This document shows, piece after piece, positions 42,019-51,165 of a stretch of DNA of 64,000 nt (the stretch's first letter is position 1; each line of letters starts with the position of its first letter). The stretch is from Spirosoma aureum (GTDB lineage: Bacteria > Bacteroidota > Bacteroidia > Cytophagales > Spirosomataceae): NCBI RefSeq assembly GCF_011604685.1, contig NZ_CP050063.1, positions 5,416,501 through 5,480,500 on the forward strand. Reading direction: 5' to 3'. A model generated the notes under the pieces. The model did no database searches and was not told where the DNA came from. It saw only the letters and a program-made list of their open reading frames with translations. The position numbers and the translations under genes were made by a program.

Positions 42019-44451
42019 CTATTCGCTCTTCAGGATTTCCGCAGGATTACTCTTCGCTGCTTTCATCGTCTGCGATCCGATCAGAATGAATGCGATCAGT
42101 AAGACCGCCAGCAAGCCGACGAATAGCTCGACGATCTGTACGGGTGTATGGTAGGGGAAATTTGTGAGCACGACATTTTCGAAGAACAGGTACGTTACGG
42201 GCAGAGCGATGAGTGCCGACAGCGACAGCTGTATTAGAAAACCGCGGCTCAGTAAGTAGACCAGGTTGCCGGAACTTGCGCCCATCACTTTGCGGATGCT
42301 GATTTCCTTCAGCCTGGTTTCAGTAGTGAATGCCACCATGCCGAACAATCCCATCGATGCGATGGAAATGGCGAGGAATGAAAGGAAGCCAATGATCTTG
42401 ATCATCGCGGAAAATTCGCTGTAGGCCTCTTCTATTGCTTCATCATAGAATTCAGCGCTAAATGGATGGACACGATCGATCTTCTTCCATGTTGATTCGA
42501 TCTTCGCCATGGTTGCCGGCATGTCAGTGCTTTGTATTTTGGCATTGATGATCGCCCTGTCTTCGGGTGTCCAGGACATGAATGCTACTGGCCCGATGAG
42601 GTTATCGACCTTCCCATAGTGAAAGTCTTTCATCACGCCAACAATGGTCATCCTGCGTCCATTCACTTTAAAATTACTGAATGTGATCTCTTGTCCGATT
42701 GCTTTTTCGGGGTCGTTGTTACCGATGTTAAATCGTTTTAGGAACGTCTGGTTAACGATCACTTCGCTGACAGCTTCCGATGTTGTGGGTCGCGCAATAA
42801 AATTCCCTCCGGCAATGAGCTTATATCCATGCAGTGATAAGTAGTTTTCGTCGACGTTGTTAGTCAGGACCAGAGCAGAGTCGCGCGAATCTTTGTATTT
42901 CATATGACCTCCCCAGGCATTACCAACGCTGGTGATGATCATCGACCGGGATAGTGCAGTTACTTCCGGCATTTCGCTTAGTTCCTTAAGAAATGCATCG
43001 GGTTTATTACCCTGCAAATTAATGTTCAGAATGTTTTCCGTATTGAATCCCAGATCGAAGGCCAGTATGTTTTTATACTGCACATAGCCGACTGCAGTTG
43101 CTGTGATAAAGATCAGTGTGACCGTGTATTGAATCACCACCAACGCTCGTCTGAGTGATAGGTGCTGGAATACTTTCACCGACGACACATTCCTGAGTGC
43201 ATTAATCGCACTGACTTTCGAAAAGAACAGGGCTGGCATGAAGCCGGCAATAACCCCGACGGTGACCGAAAAGACGATGAAGGCCACAACCATTGATGGA
43301 GTGAGGTCGAGCTTCACCGTGCGCTGCATCTCCGGAGCCATGTTGATCAGCTGCGGCCGCAATACTAGAAACAGGAAATAGGCAAGTAAAAGGGATGCCA
43401 GGGAGATCATGATTGCCTCCGCCAGGAACTGTAATTGTACCTGTCTCTTTCCGGCACCGACCGCTTTGCGAAGTCCTACTTCCTTAAACCGGCGCATAGA
43501 ACGTGCTATTGAAAGATTGGTATAGTTGAAACACGCGGACAGTATGACAACGAGAGCGAGCCCACCGAGTATCCAAAGAACTATCGGAGGCACGTGAGGA
43601 CCAACTGGACCCATGGGCCGACGGAGCTCCTCTCCTACCACAATCTTATATAAAGGAAGAAGCTCAAGCTGGATCTTGGTGTTTTCTTCGGCGAGGTTTT
43701 CTTCCTTTGCAATTGCATCGAGTTGCGACTGGATTGAAGCTACATCGGCGTTTTCCGGGAGCAGAAGATACACGTAGTTCGACCACATGCTTGTCCATTT
43801 TTCGAAGTTTTTATCGTTCCTGTTGAGCTGTTCGGCTGTCGACAGCGATACCAACGCTTCAAACTTGATATGCGAAAAGAAGGGAACGTCCTTCATGACA
43901 CCAGTCACCTGGTAATTGAGTGTATCGAATCTGACTGCCTTGCCGATCGCGGATTCGTTGCCGAACAGTTTTTTCGCTGCCGTCTCCGTCAGAACGATCG
44001 AGTAAGGATCTTTCAGCGCTGTTTCGGGATTGCCTTCCAGCATGGGAAATGTAAAAATCCTGAATAGCGATGGGTCAGCCCAGTAGCCTTTGATAGGAAT
44101 AACAGTAGAGCCAACCCTGGCATCCTGCGAAAAGTCATTACGCATAATAGCCACTTCCGCGCCGGCGAACCGGTCAATGCCAATCACTTTCTCCCGAATA
44201 AGCTTTCCGGTCTTTATGGATGTTGTCCCAAACTTGCCACCTTGCTCACCTTTGGTAGTCGTAACGTTGGTGATGCGATAGATCCTCTCTCCATTCTTAT
44301 TGAACCTGTCGTACGAACGCAGGTCCAGCACGAACGCGATCAGCAGTAACCCGACGGACATACTGATGGCAAGGCCAACAATGTTGATGGCCGAGAACAG
44401 TTTGTTACGCATTAAGTTGCGTCCCGATGTTTTAAAGTAGCTTCCGATCAT
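42019..44451 (-). CDS. MacB/FtsX-type ABC transporter permease
   Basis: An 810-residue permease of the same family as the one at 23148, but without the N-terminal prefix region. It begins MIGSYFKTSGRNLMRNKLFS with the first span at INIVGLAISMSVGLLLIAF. A periplasmic domain is followed by three spans (about 285-420), a second periplasmic domain and the C-terminal FtsX block (ETRLKEISIRKVMGASSGNL). No ATPase gene is adjacent. Its upstream region carries paired TGTCCA palindromes and a sigma-54-like element, as does that of the other permease locus. Confidence 0.88.
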   Translation of the reverse strand: MIGSYFKTSGRNLMRNKLFSAINIVGLAISMSVGLLLIAFVLDLRSYDRFNKNGERIYRITNVTTTKGEQGGKFGTTSIKTGKLIREKVIGIDRFAGAEVAIMRNDFSQDARVGSTVIPIKGYWADPSLFRIFTFPMLEGNPETALKDPYSIVLTETAAKKLFGNESAIGKAVRFDTLNYQVTGVMKDVPFFSHIKFEALVSLSTAEQLNRNDKNFEKWTSMWSNYVYLLLPENADVASIQSQLDAIAKEENLAEENTKIQLELLPLYKIVVGEELRRPMGPVGPHVPPIVLWILGGLALVVILSACFNYTNLSIARSMRRFKEVGLRKAVGAGKRQVQLQFLAEAIMISLASLLLAYFLFLVLRPQLINMAPEMQRTVKLDLTPSMVVAFIVFSVTVGVIAGFMPALFFSKVSAINALRNVSSVKVFQHLSLRRALVVIQYTVTLIFITATAVGYVQYKNILAFDLGFNTENILNINLQGNKPDAFLKELSEMPEVTALSRSMIITSVGNAWGGHMKYKDSRDSALVLTNNVDENYLSLHGYKLIAGGNFIARPTTSEAVSEVIVNQTFLKRFNIGNNDPEKAIGQEITFSNFKVNGRRMTIVGVMKDFHYGKVDNLIGPVAFMSWTPEDRAIINAKIQSTDMPATMAKIESTWKKIDRVHPFSAEFYDEAIEEAYSEFSAMIKIIGFLSFLAISIASMGLFGMVAFTTETRLKEISIRKVMGASSGNLVYLLSRGFLIQLSLSALIALPVTYLFFENVVLTNFPYHTPVQIVELFVGLLAVLLIAFILIGSQTMKAAKSNPAEILKSE

Positions 44452-44741
44452 GATCCAGTTGAAAATAAGGTTGACTGATTTTGGTCTTTATAACGGCTAA
44501 ATTCTGAAGAACCTGAAGGCATCGAACCTGTAGGTCTGCTTCGCGCGACGCAGCCTGAAGTATATTACATTCCGATCGGCGTATTCACCTGATCCATAAT
44601 TAGCACGTCACGTACTCCTGGAAAATCAGCAGACTACCGATCAGGCCTAAAGCAAAGTCCAGAATAGTAATCGTCGGGAATGACTTATTCCTCCAGAAGC
44701 TGCGAAGGTCAATTTTGAGGTAGTTAGCTTAAAAGGGATAA

Positions 44742-44757
44742 ATCAAATTTAGTGCCA
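44742..44757 (-). promoter_or_regulatory. Candidate sigma-54 promoter of the permease gene
   Basis: On the minus strand the sequence is TGGCACTAAATTTGAT: a full TGGCAC -24 element with TTGA in place of TTGC at -12, at the correct spacing. It lies 52 bp downstream of the nearer paired palindrome and about 290 bp before the permease start codon. Confidence 0.45.
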
Positions 44758-44809
44758 TCGCTAAAAACCAGCACTGAGGTGCTCATAGCCATAATCAGGT
44801 GGCTAGCAC

Positions 44810-44847
44810 TGTCCAGAAGCGGACAAATCGCTGTCCATGTTTGGACA
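44810..44847 (-). promoter_or_regulatory. Tandem TGTCCA palindromes upstream of the permease gene (UAS-like)
   Basis: The perfect palindrome TGTCCA-TGTT-TGGACA is at 44832-44847, and a near copy, TGTCCA-GAAG-CGGACA, at 44810-44825, 22 bp apart. The motif and spacing repeat those at 22571-22607 before the other permease operon. The rest of the 579-bp gap (44452-45030) shows no gene. Confidence 0.65.
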
Positions 44848-45030
44848 GTAAAATGGAGAGCCAACCGGTGTTTAAAACATGGATAAATCCCCCAGCGTGT
44901 TTTGATATTCCTCATGCTATCGATGGACGGCAGAAAGTCGTTCATCTGAGCTTACATTGAGAGGATCAAATTTTTCTATACATTCGGTAACCATCCTGAC
45001 AAGTTGAAGTTTCCAGGAAAATTTCAACTC

Positions 45031-46503
45031 ATGACCAGCAAACAACTTCCTCTTACGCTCAGCCTGACAGCCTGGCTTATCCGGCTTGTTAGCTCATTTG
45101 TATACAGCCAGCCGACGCCCGCGTCAACGACCATCGATGAGTTTCTGCGAAATAAGATGAAAGAACGCCGGATTACGGGGTTACAGCTGGCCGTAGTTCA
45201 GCACGGAAAAATTGCGCTACTTAAATCCTTTGGTCTGGCGAATGTGGAAGACTCCCTGCCGGTTACCAATCGAAGCATTTTCCCCATTTATTCCTGTACC
45301 AAAGCTTTTACGGGAGTAGCCATGATGCAATTGGTCGAAGAAGGAAAGGTGGATCTGACCGCTCCGGTTTCGCAGTACCTGGATGGGCTGCCCACAGCCT
45401 GGCAGCCGGTGACGATTCGGCAATTATTAACCCATGTTTCGGGTCTGCCCGATATGAATCGAATTTTAAATCCCAGCACCTATGGGCTACAGGGAATTGA
45501 TAGCGAAGAAGCTGCCTGGGCAAAAATCCAGACCATGCCCATGGATTTCCCGACTGGTGAACAGTTTTCCTACAACCAGACGAATTATATCTTAATGGGA
45601 AAAATCATCGATAAATTTACCGGAAAGCCGTTTACCCAGATTTATAAAGAACGGCAATTTGACCTGGCCGGTATGCCTTCAACGGTCTTTGGCGATTCAC
45701 GGGATATCATTCCCAAAATCGTGCAATCGTATCGGTACGTTTCCCGGCTTGATGGAAAGGCCCTTGGTTCGGAAAAACTAATCCATTCCTACGGCGAACA
45801 TCCGCCCTTTAAGCGCACCGCTTCGGGCCTCAATAGCACCGCCGAAGATATTGCGCACTGGGTGATAGCCCTCCAACAGGGTAAGCTTTTTAAGACAAAA
45901 GCAGCGCTCAATACGTTATGGACGGCAGGTACATACAACAATGGAAAGCCTACCCAATGGGCTTTAGGCTGGGTAACCAAGCCTCGCCCAACCCATAGGG
46001 CAGTGACGATCACCGGCGGATCGGTGTCCGCTATTTTTGTGTACCCTGAGGATGATTTGGCCATCATCGCCCTCACCAATCGGTCGGGGTCTTATCCGGA
46101 GGAATTTCTGGACGAACTGGCGGGGTACTTTAATCCCGCAATTCCGTTGGCCGATCCCATCACGGCATTGCGGATGCAACTACAGACGCGTGGCTTTACA
46201 CAGGCTCTTTCCATTGCTGATGAATTAAAACAGAAGGACAAAAGTAGCTGGCCCACAGAGAATGATCTGAATGATTGGGGATACCGGATGATGAATGGCG
46301 GGGGTAACGCCCAGCATGCCCTGGAAGTGTTCAAGCTAATCGTTCGGCTCTATCCCGATAGTTGGAATGCGTATGACAGTCTGGGGGAAGCCCTGTTGAA
46401 AAACGGCCACAAAGCCGAAGCGATCAGTATGTATCGAAAATCCGTCGAGCTGAACCCCGACAATCAAAATGGGAAGAAGACATTAGAGCGATTAATGAAC
46501 TAG
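45031..46503 (+). CDS. Serine beta-lactamase-family hydrolase with C-terminal TPR
   Basis: A 490-residue exported protein from the ATG at 45031; a TTG at 45004 is unlikely. A signal peptide ends near VYSQ. The class C beta-lactamase/transpeptidase-like fold has the SxxK nucleophile Ser88-Cys-Thr-Lys91 (PIYSCTKAF), a Tyr motif in FSYNQTNY, and the third-strand motif region TITGGSV. The last 100 residues contain TPR-like helices (SWNAYDSLGEALLKNGHKAE, AISMYRKSVELNPDNQNG). It is more likely a peptidase or esterase than a true beta-lactamase. Confidence 0.87.
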   Translation: MTSKQLPLTLSLTAWLIRLVSSFVYSQPTPASTTIDEFLRNKMKERRITGLQLAVVQHGKIALLKSFGLANVEDSLPVTNRSIFPIYSCTKAFTGVAMMQLVEEGKVDLTAPVSQYLDGLPTAWQPVTIRQLLTHVSGLPDMNRILNPSTYGLQGIDSEEAAWAKIQTMPMDFPTGEQFSYNQTNYILMGKIIDKFTGKPFTQIYKERQFDLAGMPSTVFGDSRDIIPKIVQSYRYVSRLDGKALGSEKLIHSYGEHPPFKRTASGLNSTAEDIAHWVIALQQGKLFKTKAALNTLWTAGTYNNGKPTQWALGWVTKPRPTHRAVTITGGSVSAIFVYPEDDLAIIALTNRSGSYPEEFLDELAGYFNPAIPLADPITALRMQLQTRGFTQALSIADELKQKDKSSWPTENDLNDWGYRMMNGGGNAQHALEVFKLIVRLYPDSWNAYDSLGEALLKNGHKAEAISMYRKSVELNPDNQNGKKTLERLMN

Positions 46504-46594
46504 ATAGTTTTGGACAAATACAGGCGTCTCGGGGTATGAGACAACAACGTTTAAACAGATCGGCCATAGCTTCTGAATACTTTAGCTATTCCGT

Positions 46595-47041
46595 TTAATG
46601 CTTTGCTGATAAATGACGGATCAAGCCCTGTAATTGATCCCGCAAACCGATCAGCTCGTCTAGTTTCATTTCCTCAGATAATAGACCACCGACCAAAGAC
46701 TCCGGGATCAAGGCCGCATCAGCCTGTAGCTGATGGCCCTTTTCAGTTAATTTGACAATCACTTTCCGCTCATCCTTTTTTGAGCGCTGCCGTTCCAGCA
46801 GGCCTAATGTTTCCATTCGTTTGAGCAACGGAGTTACCGTATTGGTATCTAACAGCAATTGTTGAGTAATCGAATTAATGGGAATCTCATCGGTTTCCCA
46901 TAGAACCAGCAGAACCAGATATTGGGGATAGGTTAAGCCCAGTTTATCCAGATAGGGTTGATACGCTCTGGTGATCAGCCGAGAGGCCGTATACACGGGA
47001 AAGCATACCTGGTTTTGTAGCTTAAGTTGGTTTAATGTCAT
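46595..47041 (-). CDS. ohrR: OhrR-like MarR family regulator (organic peroxide sensor)
   Basis: A 148-residue MarR protein with the OhrR features: reactive Cys13 in QVCFPVYTASRLITRAY, then TYPQYLVLLVLWE and the winged helix LLKRMETLGLLERQRSKKDERK. Organic hydroperoxides oxidise the cysteine and release DNA. It is the third gene of the ohr-doxX-ohrR series, 59 bp after doxX. Its likely target is the pair of ATCGTTTACGAT sites in front of ohr. Confidence 0.9.
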   Translation of the reverse strand: MTLNQLKLQNQVCFPVYTASRLITRAYQPYLDKLGLTYPQYLVLLVLWETDEIPINSITQQLLLDTNTVTPLLKRMETLGLLERQRSKKDERKVIVKLTEKGHQLQADAALIPESLVGGLLSEEMKLDELIGLRDQLQGLIRHLSAKH

Positions 47042-47100
47042 TGGCTAAATCGTCAACGCTCAGAACTGAGTGGTAAATATACCGATTAAAGGCAGATCGA

Positions 47101-47541
47101 TTAATGGGTAAGCTGCTTTCTACTCCGCCATGCTTTCCAGGCCCCCGTAGACCATAAAGCCCAGATGACCAGAAGTGGCTGAAAGAACAAACGAACTGTA
47201 CGGGCCAGATCGGTATTTAAATGAAAGGCATTGGTATGATTGACGAGTTGAGCGATGTTGCCCGGAAAAATTAACACAAAGAAGGCCGCTACCACCCAGC
47301 CAGTAACAACCCGCTGCCGTGACCAAAGTAGCAATGACAGGCCCAGTGTTATCTCGACAAGACCTGACAGAATAACCACCAAATCGCTGTTTATTGGTAT
47401 CCAGTTAGGCACTTGAGCCTGAAACTCATCCCGTGACCAGCTTAGATGGCTCGTTCCGGCAAAACTTAGAGCCAGGCCAAGTACTATCCGCCCAATATGC
47501 TGAGCGATGGTCGTTTGTTGCGTGTTATTGGTTGTGGGCAT
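47101..47541 (-). CDS. DoxX family membrane protein
   Basis: A 146-residue protein with four hydrophobic helices (for example IGRIVLGLALSFAGTSHL, DLVVILSGLVEITLGLSLLL, VVTGWVVAAFFVLIFPGNIA). The length and the LSxGVEIxLGxxLL-type segment fit DoxX. The ATG at 47541 overlaps the end of ohr by 17 bp, so the two are coupled. DoxX proteins are often encoded with oxidative-stress genes in Bacteroidota; their exact role is unclear. Confidence 0.8.
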   Translation of the reverse strand: MPTTNNTQQTTIAQHIGRIVLGLALSFAGTSHLSWSRDEFQAQVPNWIPINSDLVVILSGLVEITLGLSLLLWSRQRVVTGWVVAAFFVLIFPGNIAQLVNHTNAFHLNTDLARTVRLFFQPLLVIWALWSTGAWKAWRSRKQLTH

Positions 47542-47968
47542 GATCAAGGAGTTCGTCAATTAATGTCAGGTTAACCTCCACATTATTCCGGATTGCTTTC
47601 GAGTAGGGACAGGTTGCATGGGCTTTGTCCAGTAACGCCTGAGCGGTGATCTGATCGATTCCTTCGATGCGAACGGCCAACGATACTGCCAGATTATAAT
47701 TTGTCGGGTCTGTCATTTGAAGACTGACGGTAGCCGAAACTGTAGAATTAATTTTCAGCTTTTGTTGCCGGGCTACCAGATTTAAGGCGCTATCAAAACA
47801 GGCCGCATACCCAGCCGCAAAGAGTTGTTCTGGATTGGTAAAGGCACCCGCGGGTCCTCCCATTGTCTGAGGAACACGCACGTCAAGCGTTAAGACACCA
47901 TCATCACTGGCAACCTGACCATCCCGTCCACCCGTAGCATTAACCCTTGTTTGATATACAGTTTTCAT
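47525..47968 (-). CDS. ohr: Organic hydroperoxide resistance protein, Ohr/OsmC family
   Basis: A 147-residue thiol peroxidase of the Ohr subgroup. The two redox cysteines are Cys57 (AAGYAACFDSAL) and Cys120 (HATCPYSKA), and the N-terminal block TRVNATGGRDGQV and PEQLFAAGYAACF are Ohr signatures. It reduces organic hydroperoxides using lipoylated partners. It is the first gene of the ohr-doxX-ohrR series and has a strong promoter with tandem operators directly upstream. Confidence 0.93.
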   Translation of the reverse strand: MKTVYQTRVNATGGRDGQVASDDGVLTLDVRVPQTMGGPAGAFTNPEQLFAAGYAACFDSALNLVARQQKLKINSTVSATVSLQMTDPTNYNLAVSLAVRIEGIDQITAQALLDKAHATCPYSKAIRNNVEVNLTLIDELLDHAHNQ

Positions 47969-47981
47969 TGAATTCTATTTT

Positions 47982-48010
47982 AATCGTTTACGATTATATC
48001 GTTTACGATA
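47982..48010 (-). promoter_or_regulatory. Two tandem OhrR operators
   Basis: Two identical 12-bp palindromes, ATCGTTTACGAT, at 47983-47994 and 47998-48009, 15 bp apart start to start. Each is extended by one more matching base on both sides. They lie directly downstream of the -7 box and upstream of the ohr start codon, so a bound MarR-type repressor would block transcription start. Confidence 0.75.
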
Positions 48011-48042
48011 CAAATATATAAACTCTTTCAACGTGAACCAAA
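48011..48042 (-). promoter_or_regulatory. ohr promoter (Bacteroidota -33/-7 type)
   Basis: On the minus strand TTTG (48042-48039) is followed after 20 bp by TATATTTG (48018-48011), a full match to the TTTG/TAnnTTTG promoter type of Bacteroidota with proper spacing. The operators follow immediately. Confidence 0.75.
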
Positions 48043-48708
48043 CGGATTATTGAGCTTTAACTAACAGCAACTCTTGCTGTTTAGCTTACATTTTACCCTC
48101 AGCTTTATCGACCAGATGGCTTTTTAAAACATTCATTTTACCTCAACTTTTCGTTCCATCGCTGGTACTTTCACTCGGTAGACTCTCACTTTATTCTGTT
48201 TCATATCATTCACACCAATCTAATCTATAGCTGGGCTCAATAGGATAACCTTCGGGCAATCTCTGACAGAACCTTATATCTGCCTAGCGCATTTGCCTAC
48301 TACACGGTCAGGCAACCCACCCTCCGCTCCCCGAAATAGCTTGCCATCTGACTGGTTTTTTCATCTGCTTCAGCCCATTGATACGCTTACACCTTGATGA
48401 TTATCAGACCATGGACTGATCCTTCTCACAATCCGGGCCTCCACCTGACCCCATCTTTGCCGGTACCATAATAACCGATACATGGTATCGATACGCGTGA
48501 CGGCAACAAAACTCGCACGACCGGTAAAACCCAAATGTATTTTTTGAGGTTGTTAAATTGTTGTCGCTTACGCTGTTATGGTGTGTGGTGGTTCACGGCA
48601 GATCCAACCAATACTTATTGACTTAATAGTAAATTGTAAACGTGTCGGTACGAATAACTGCAGCCGGTCCGACAACGCCAAATAAATTCACCTTCCTCTG
48701 ATAATGCG
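48043..48708. other. Intergenic region between divergent ohr and xfp genes, 666 bp
   Basis: No coding frame, RNA gene or strong hairpin is seen. The last 110 bp before xfp are AT-rich, and the best promoter-like sequence is the region around 48630-48650, but it does not match the -7 consensus fully. Confidence 0.4.
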
Positions 48709-51090
48709 ATGACTGAGAACTCAACCGAAACCCATTACACCCACACAGAAGATAGCCTACAGGCTATTGACGCTTACTGGCGGGCGGCTAATTACCTGTC
48801 CGTGGGACAGATGTACCTGCGCGACAATCCGTTGCTGAGAGAACCGCTAAAGCCTGAGCATATTAAAGCAATGCTGCTGGGTCACTGGGGAACTACACCA
48901 GGGCAGAATTTCATTTACGCCCACCTGAACCGGCTTATTCGGGAACACGACCTGAATATGATTTACTTGTCCGGCCCAGGGCATGGAGGTCCGGCGCTGG
49001 TGGCCAACACCTATCTGGAAGGAACTTACAGCGAAGTGTATTCCAACATCACCCAGGATGAAGCGGGTATGAAAAAGTTGTTTACCCAGTTTTCGTTTCC
49101 GGGAGGCATACCTAGCCATGTATCACCCGAATGTCCAGGCTCTATCCACGAAGGGGGCGAGTTAGGTTATTCGCTGAGCCATGCATTTGGGGCCGTCTTC
49201 GACAACCCGGATTTGATTGCCGCCTGCGTTGTGGGTGACGGTGAAGCCGAGACCGGGCCATTAGCTACTGCCTGGCATTCGAACAAGTTTTTGAACCCCG
49301 TAACCGATGGTACTGTACTGCCCATTCTTCACCTGAACGGCTACAAAATTGCCAACCCGGCTGTTCTGGCCCGCATTAGCCATGAAGAGCTTCAGCAGTT
49401 ATTTTTCGGCTACGGATGGACGCCTTACTTTGTCGAGGGTGACGATCCCAAAATCATGCACCAGGCAATGGCCAAGACACTGGACGAGGTTATCCAGTCT
49501 ATTCACGCTATTCGACAACAAGCAAGCGGGCAGGATAAAATCGAGCGGCCACGCTGGCCAATGATTATCCTGCGTTCACCAAAAGGCTGGACGGGCCCCA
49601 AAGAGGTAAATGGTCTGCCCGTAGAAGGTACGTTTCGGGCGCATCAGGTGCCTATTACCGACCCGGCTACCCATCCAGGTCACCTGGCTCAATTAGAATC
49701 CTGGCTGAAAAGTTACCGTCCTGAAGAGCTGTTTGATGAAGCGGGTCGATTAATTCCCGAACTGCAAGCCCTGGCACCGCTGGAAAATCGACGGATGGGT
49801 GCAAACCCTCACGCTAATGGAGGTCTGTTACTGAAGGATCTGCACATGCCTGACTTTCGCAGTTACGCCGTTCCGCTTGAAAAACCGGGTAGCATTCATG
49901 AATCGGATACAACCGTGCTGGGACGTTTTTTACGGGACATCATCAGGCTCAATGAATCGCAACGGAATTTCAGGCTGTTTGGCCCCGATGAAACGCTGTC
50001 GAATAAACTAAATGCGGTTTTTGAAGCCACCAATCGCCAGTGGGAAGGCGAGCAAATTCCAACGGATGAATTTCTGGCTCCCGACGGTCGCGTGATGGAA
50101 ATGCTCAGCGAACACCAGTGCGAAGGCTGGCTGGAGGGCTATCTGCTGACAGGCCGACATGGTCTGTTTAACAGCTATGAAGCATTTATCCATATCGTGG
50201 ATTCGATGTTCAATCAACATGCCAAGTGGCTGAAAGTAACACGAGGTATCCCATGGCGACGCAACATAGCTTCCCTTAATTACCTGCTGGCGTCGCACGT
50301 CTGGCGGCAGGACCACAACGGGTTTACCCATCAGGACCCAGGCTTTATTGATCTGGTGGTCAACAAAAAATCGGAAATTGTGCGGGTATATTTACCCCCC
50401 GATGCCAACTGTTTGCTCTCGGTGATGGACCATTGCCTGCGGTCACGGCATTATGTCAATGTGGTGGTAGCCGGTAAGCATCCGGCTCCCCAATGGCTGG
50501 ATATGCCCTCCGCTGTGACTCATTGCACGAGGGGTATCGGGATATGGACCTGGGCCAGCAACGATACCGGCTACGAACCGGACGTGGTGATGGCCTGCGC
50601 TGGCGATGTGCCTACGCTGGAGACTCTGGCGGCTGTGTCCATCCTGCGCCAATACCTGCCAGATTTAAAAATTCGGGTGGTGAACGTGGTTGACCTGATG
50701 CGGCTCCAATCGGCCAGTGAACACCCGCATGGCCTGGACGATACGGCCTTTGACTTACTTTTCACGGAAAATAAACCCGTAATCTTTGCTTTTCACGGAT
50801 ATCCATGGTTGATTCACCGACTGACTTACAAACGGACCAATCATCGAAATATCCATGTTCGGGGCTACAAGGAGGAAGGCACCATTACCACGCCATTTGA
50901 CATGACCGTACTTAATGAGCTGGACCGCTATCACCTTGTCCAGGACGTCGTCGATCGGTTACCTCAGCTCAGGAATCGGATGGCCTACCTGAAGCAGCAG
51001 ATGCAGGACAAGCTAATTGAACATCGGCAGTACATCAATACGTACGGCCAGGATATGCCCGAGGTACGCAACTGGACCTGGGGTATTTGA
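48709..51090 (+). CDS. xfp: Xylulose-5-phosphate/fructose-6-phosphate phosphoketolase
   Basis: A 793-residue thiamine-diphosphate enzyme of normal family length. Seen motifs are [40 protein letters not shown], the TPP-binding [19 protein letters not shown] and the C-terminal half with [18 protein letters not shown]. It splits xylulose 5-phosphate (and usually fructose 6-phosphate) with phosphate into acetyl phosphate plus glyceraldehyde 3-phosphate or erythrose 4-phosphate. The two next genes, pta and ackA, use the acetyl phosphate, so the three form a complete phosphoketolase branch. Confidence 0.95.
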   Translation: MTENSTETHYTHTEDSLQAIDAYWRAANYLSVGQMYLRDNPLLREPLKPEHIKAMLLGHWGTTPGQNFIYAHLNRLIREHDLNMIYLSGPGHGGPALVANTYLEGTYSEVYSNITQDEAGMKKLFTQFSFPGGIPSHVSPECPGSIHEGGELGYSLSHAFGAVFDNPDLIAACVVGDGEAETGPLATAWHSNKFLNPVTDGTVLPILHLNGYKIANPAVLARISHEELQQLFFGYGWTPYFVEGDDPKIMHQAMAKTLDEVIQSIHAIRQQASGQDKIERPRWPMIILRSPKGWTGPKEVNGLPVEGTFRAHQVPITDPATHPGHLAQLESWLKSYRPEELFDEAGRLIPELQALAPLENRRMGANPHANGGLLLKDLHMPDFRSYAVPLEKPGSIHESDTTVLGRFLRDIIRLNESQRNFRLFGPDETLSNKLNAVFEATNRQWEGEQIPTDEFLAPDGRVMEMLSEHQCEGWLEGYLLTGRHGLFNSYEAFIHIVDSMFNQHAKWLKVTRGIPWRRNIASLNYLLASHVWRQDHNGFTHQDPGFIDLVVNKKSEIVRVYLPPDANCLLSVMDHCLRSRHYVNVVVAGKHPAPQWLDMPSAVTHCTRGIGIWTWASNDTGYEPDVVMACAGDVPTLETLAAVSILRQYLPDLKIRVVNVVDLMRLQSASEHPHGLDDTAFDLLFTENKPVIFAFHGYPWLIHRLTYKRTNHRNIHVRGYKEEGTITTPFDMTVLNELDRYHLVQDVVDRLPQLRNRMAYLKQQMQDKLIEHRQYINTYGQDMPEVRNWTWGI

Positions 51091-51099
51091 GGAAATTTC

Positions 51100-51142
51100 C
51101 GGCAGGATTGACAGCAGGGGAAACCATTTGCCAATCCTGCCG
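51100..51142 (+). other. Intercistronic hairpin between xfp and pta
   Basis: A perfect 11-bp inverted repeat, CGGCAGGATTG (51100-51110) with 51132-51142, around a 21-nt loop fills the 75-bp gap between the two genes. It has no T-run. It may stabilise the xfp messenger end or tune pta expression. Confidence 0.55.
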
Positions 51143-51165
51143 AAGAAACTGTTGGAAAGCATATT

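Noticed and set aside
44724..44945. A 73-codon minus-strand frame upstream of the permease gene.
   Set aside because: It covers the regulatory palindromes and the sigma-54-like element and shows no protein-like features.
46520..46545. A small GTCTC/GAGAC hairpin between the beta-lactamase-like gene and ohrR.
   Set aside because: The stem is only 5 bp with no T-run, too weak to call a terminator.
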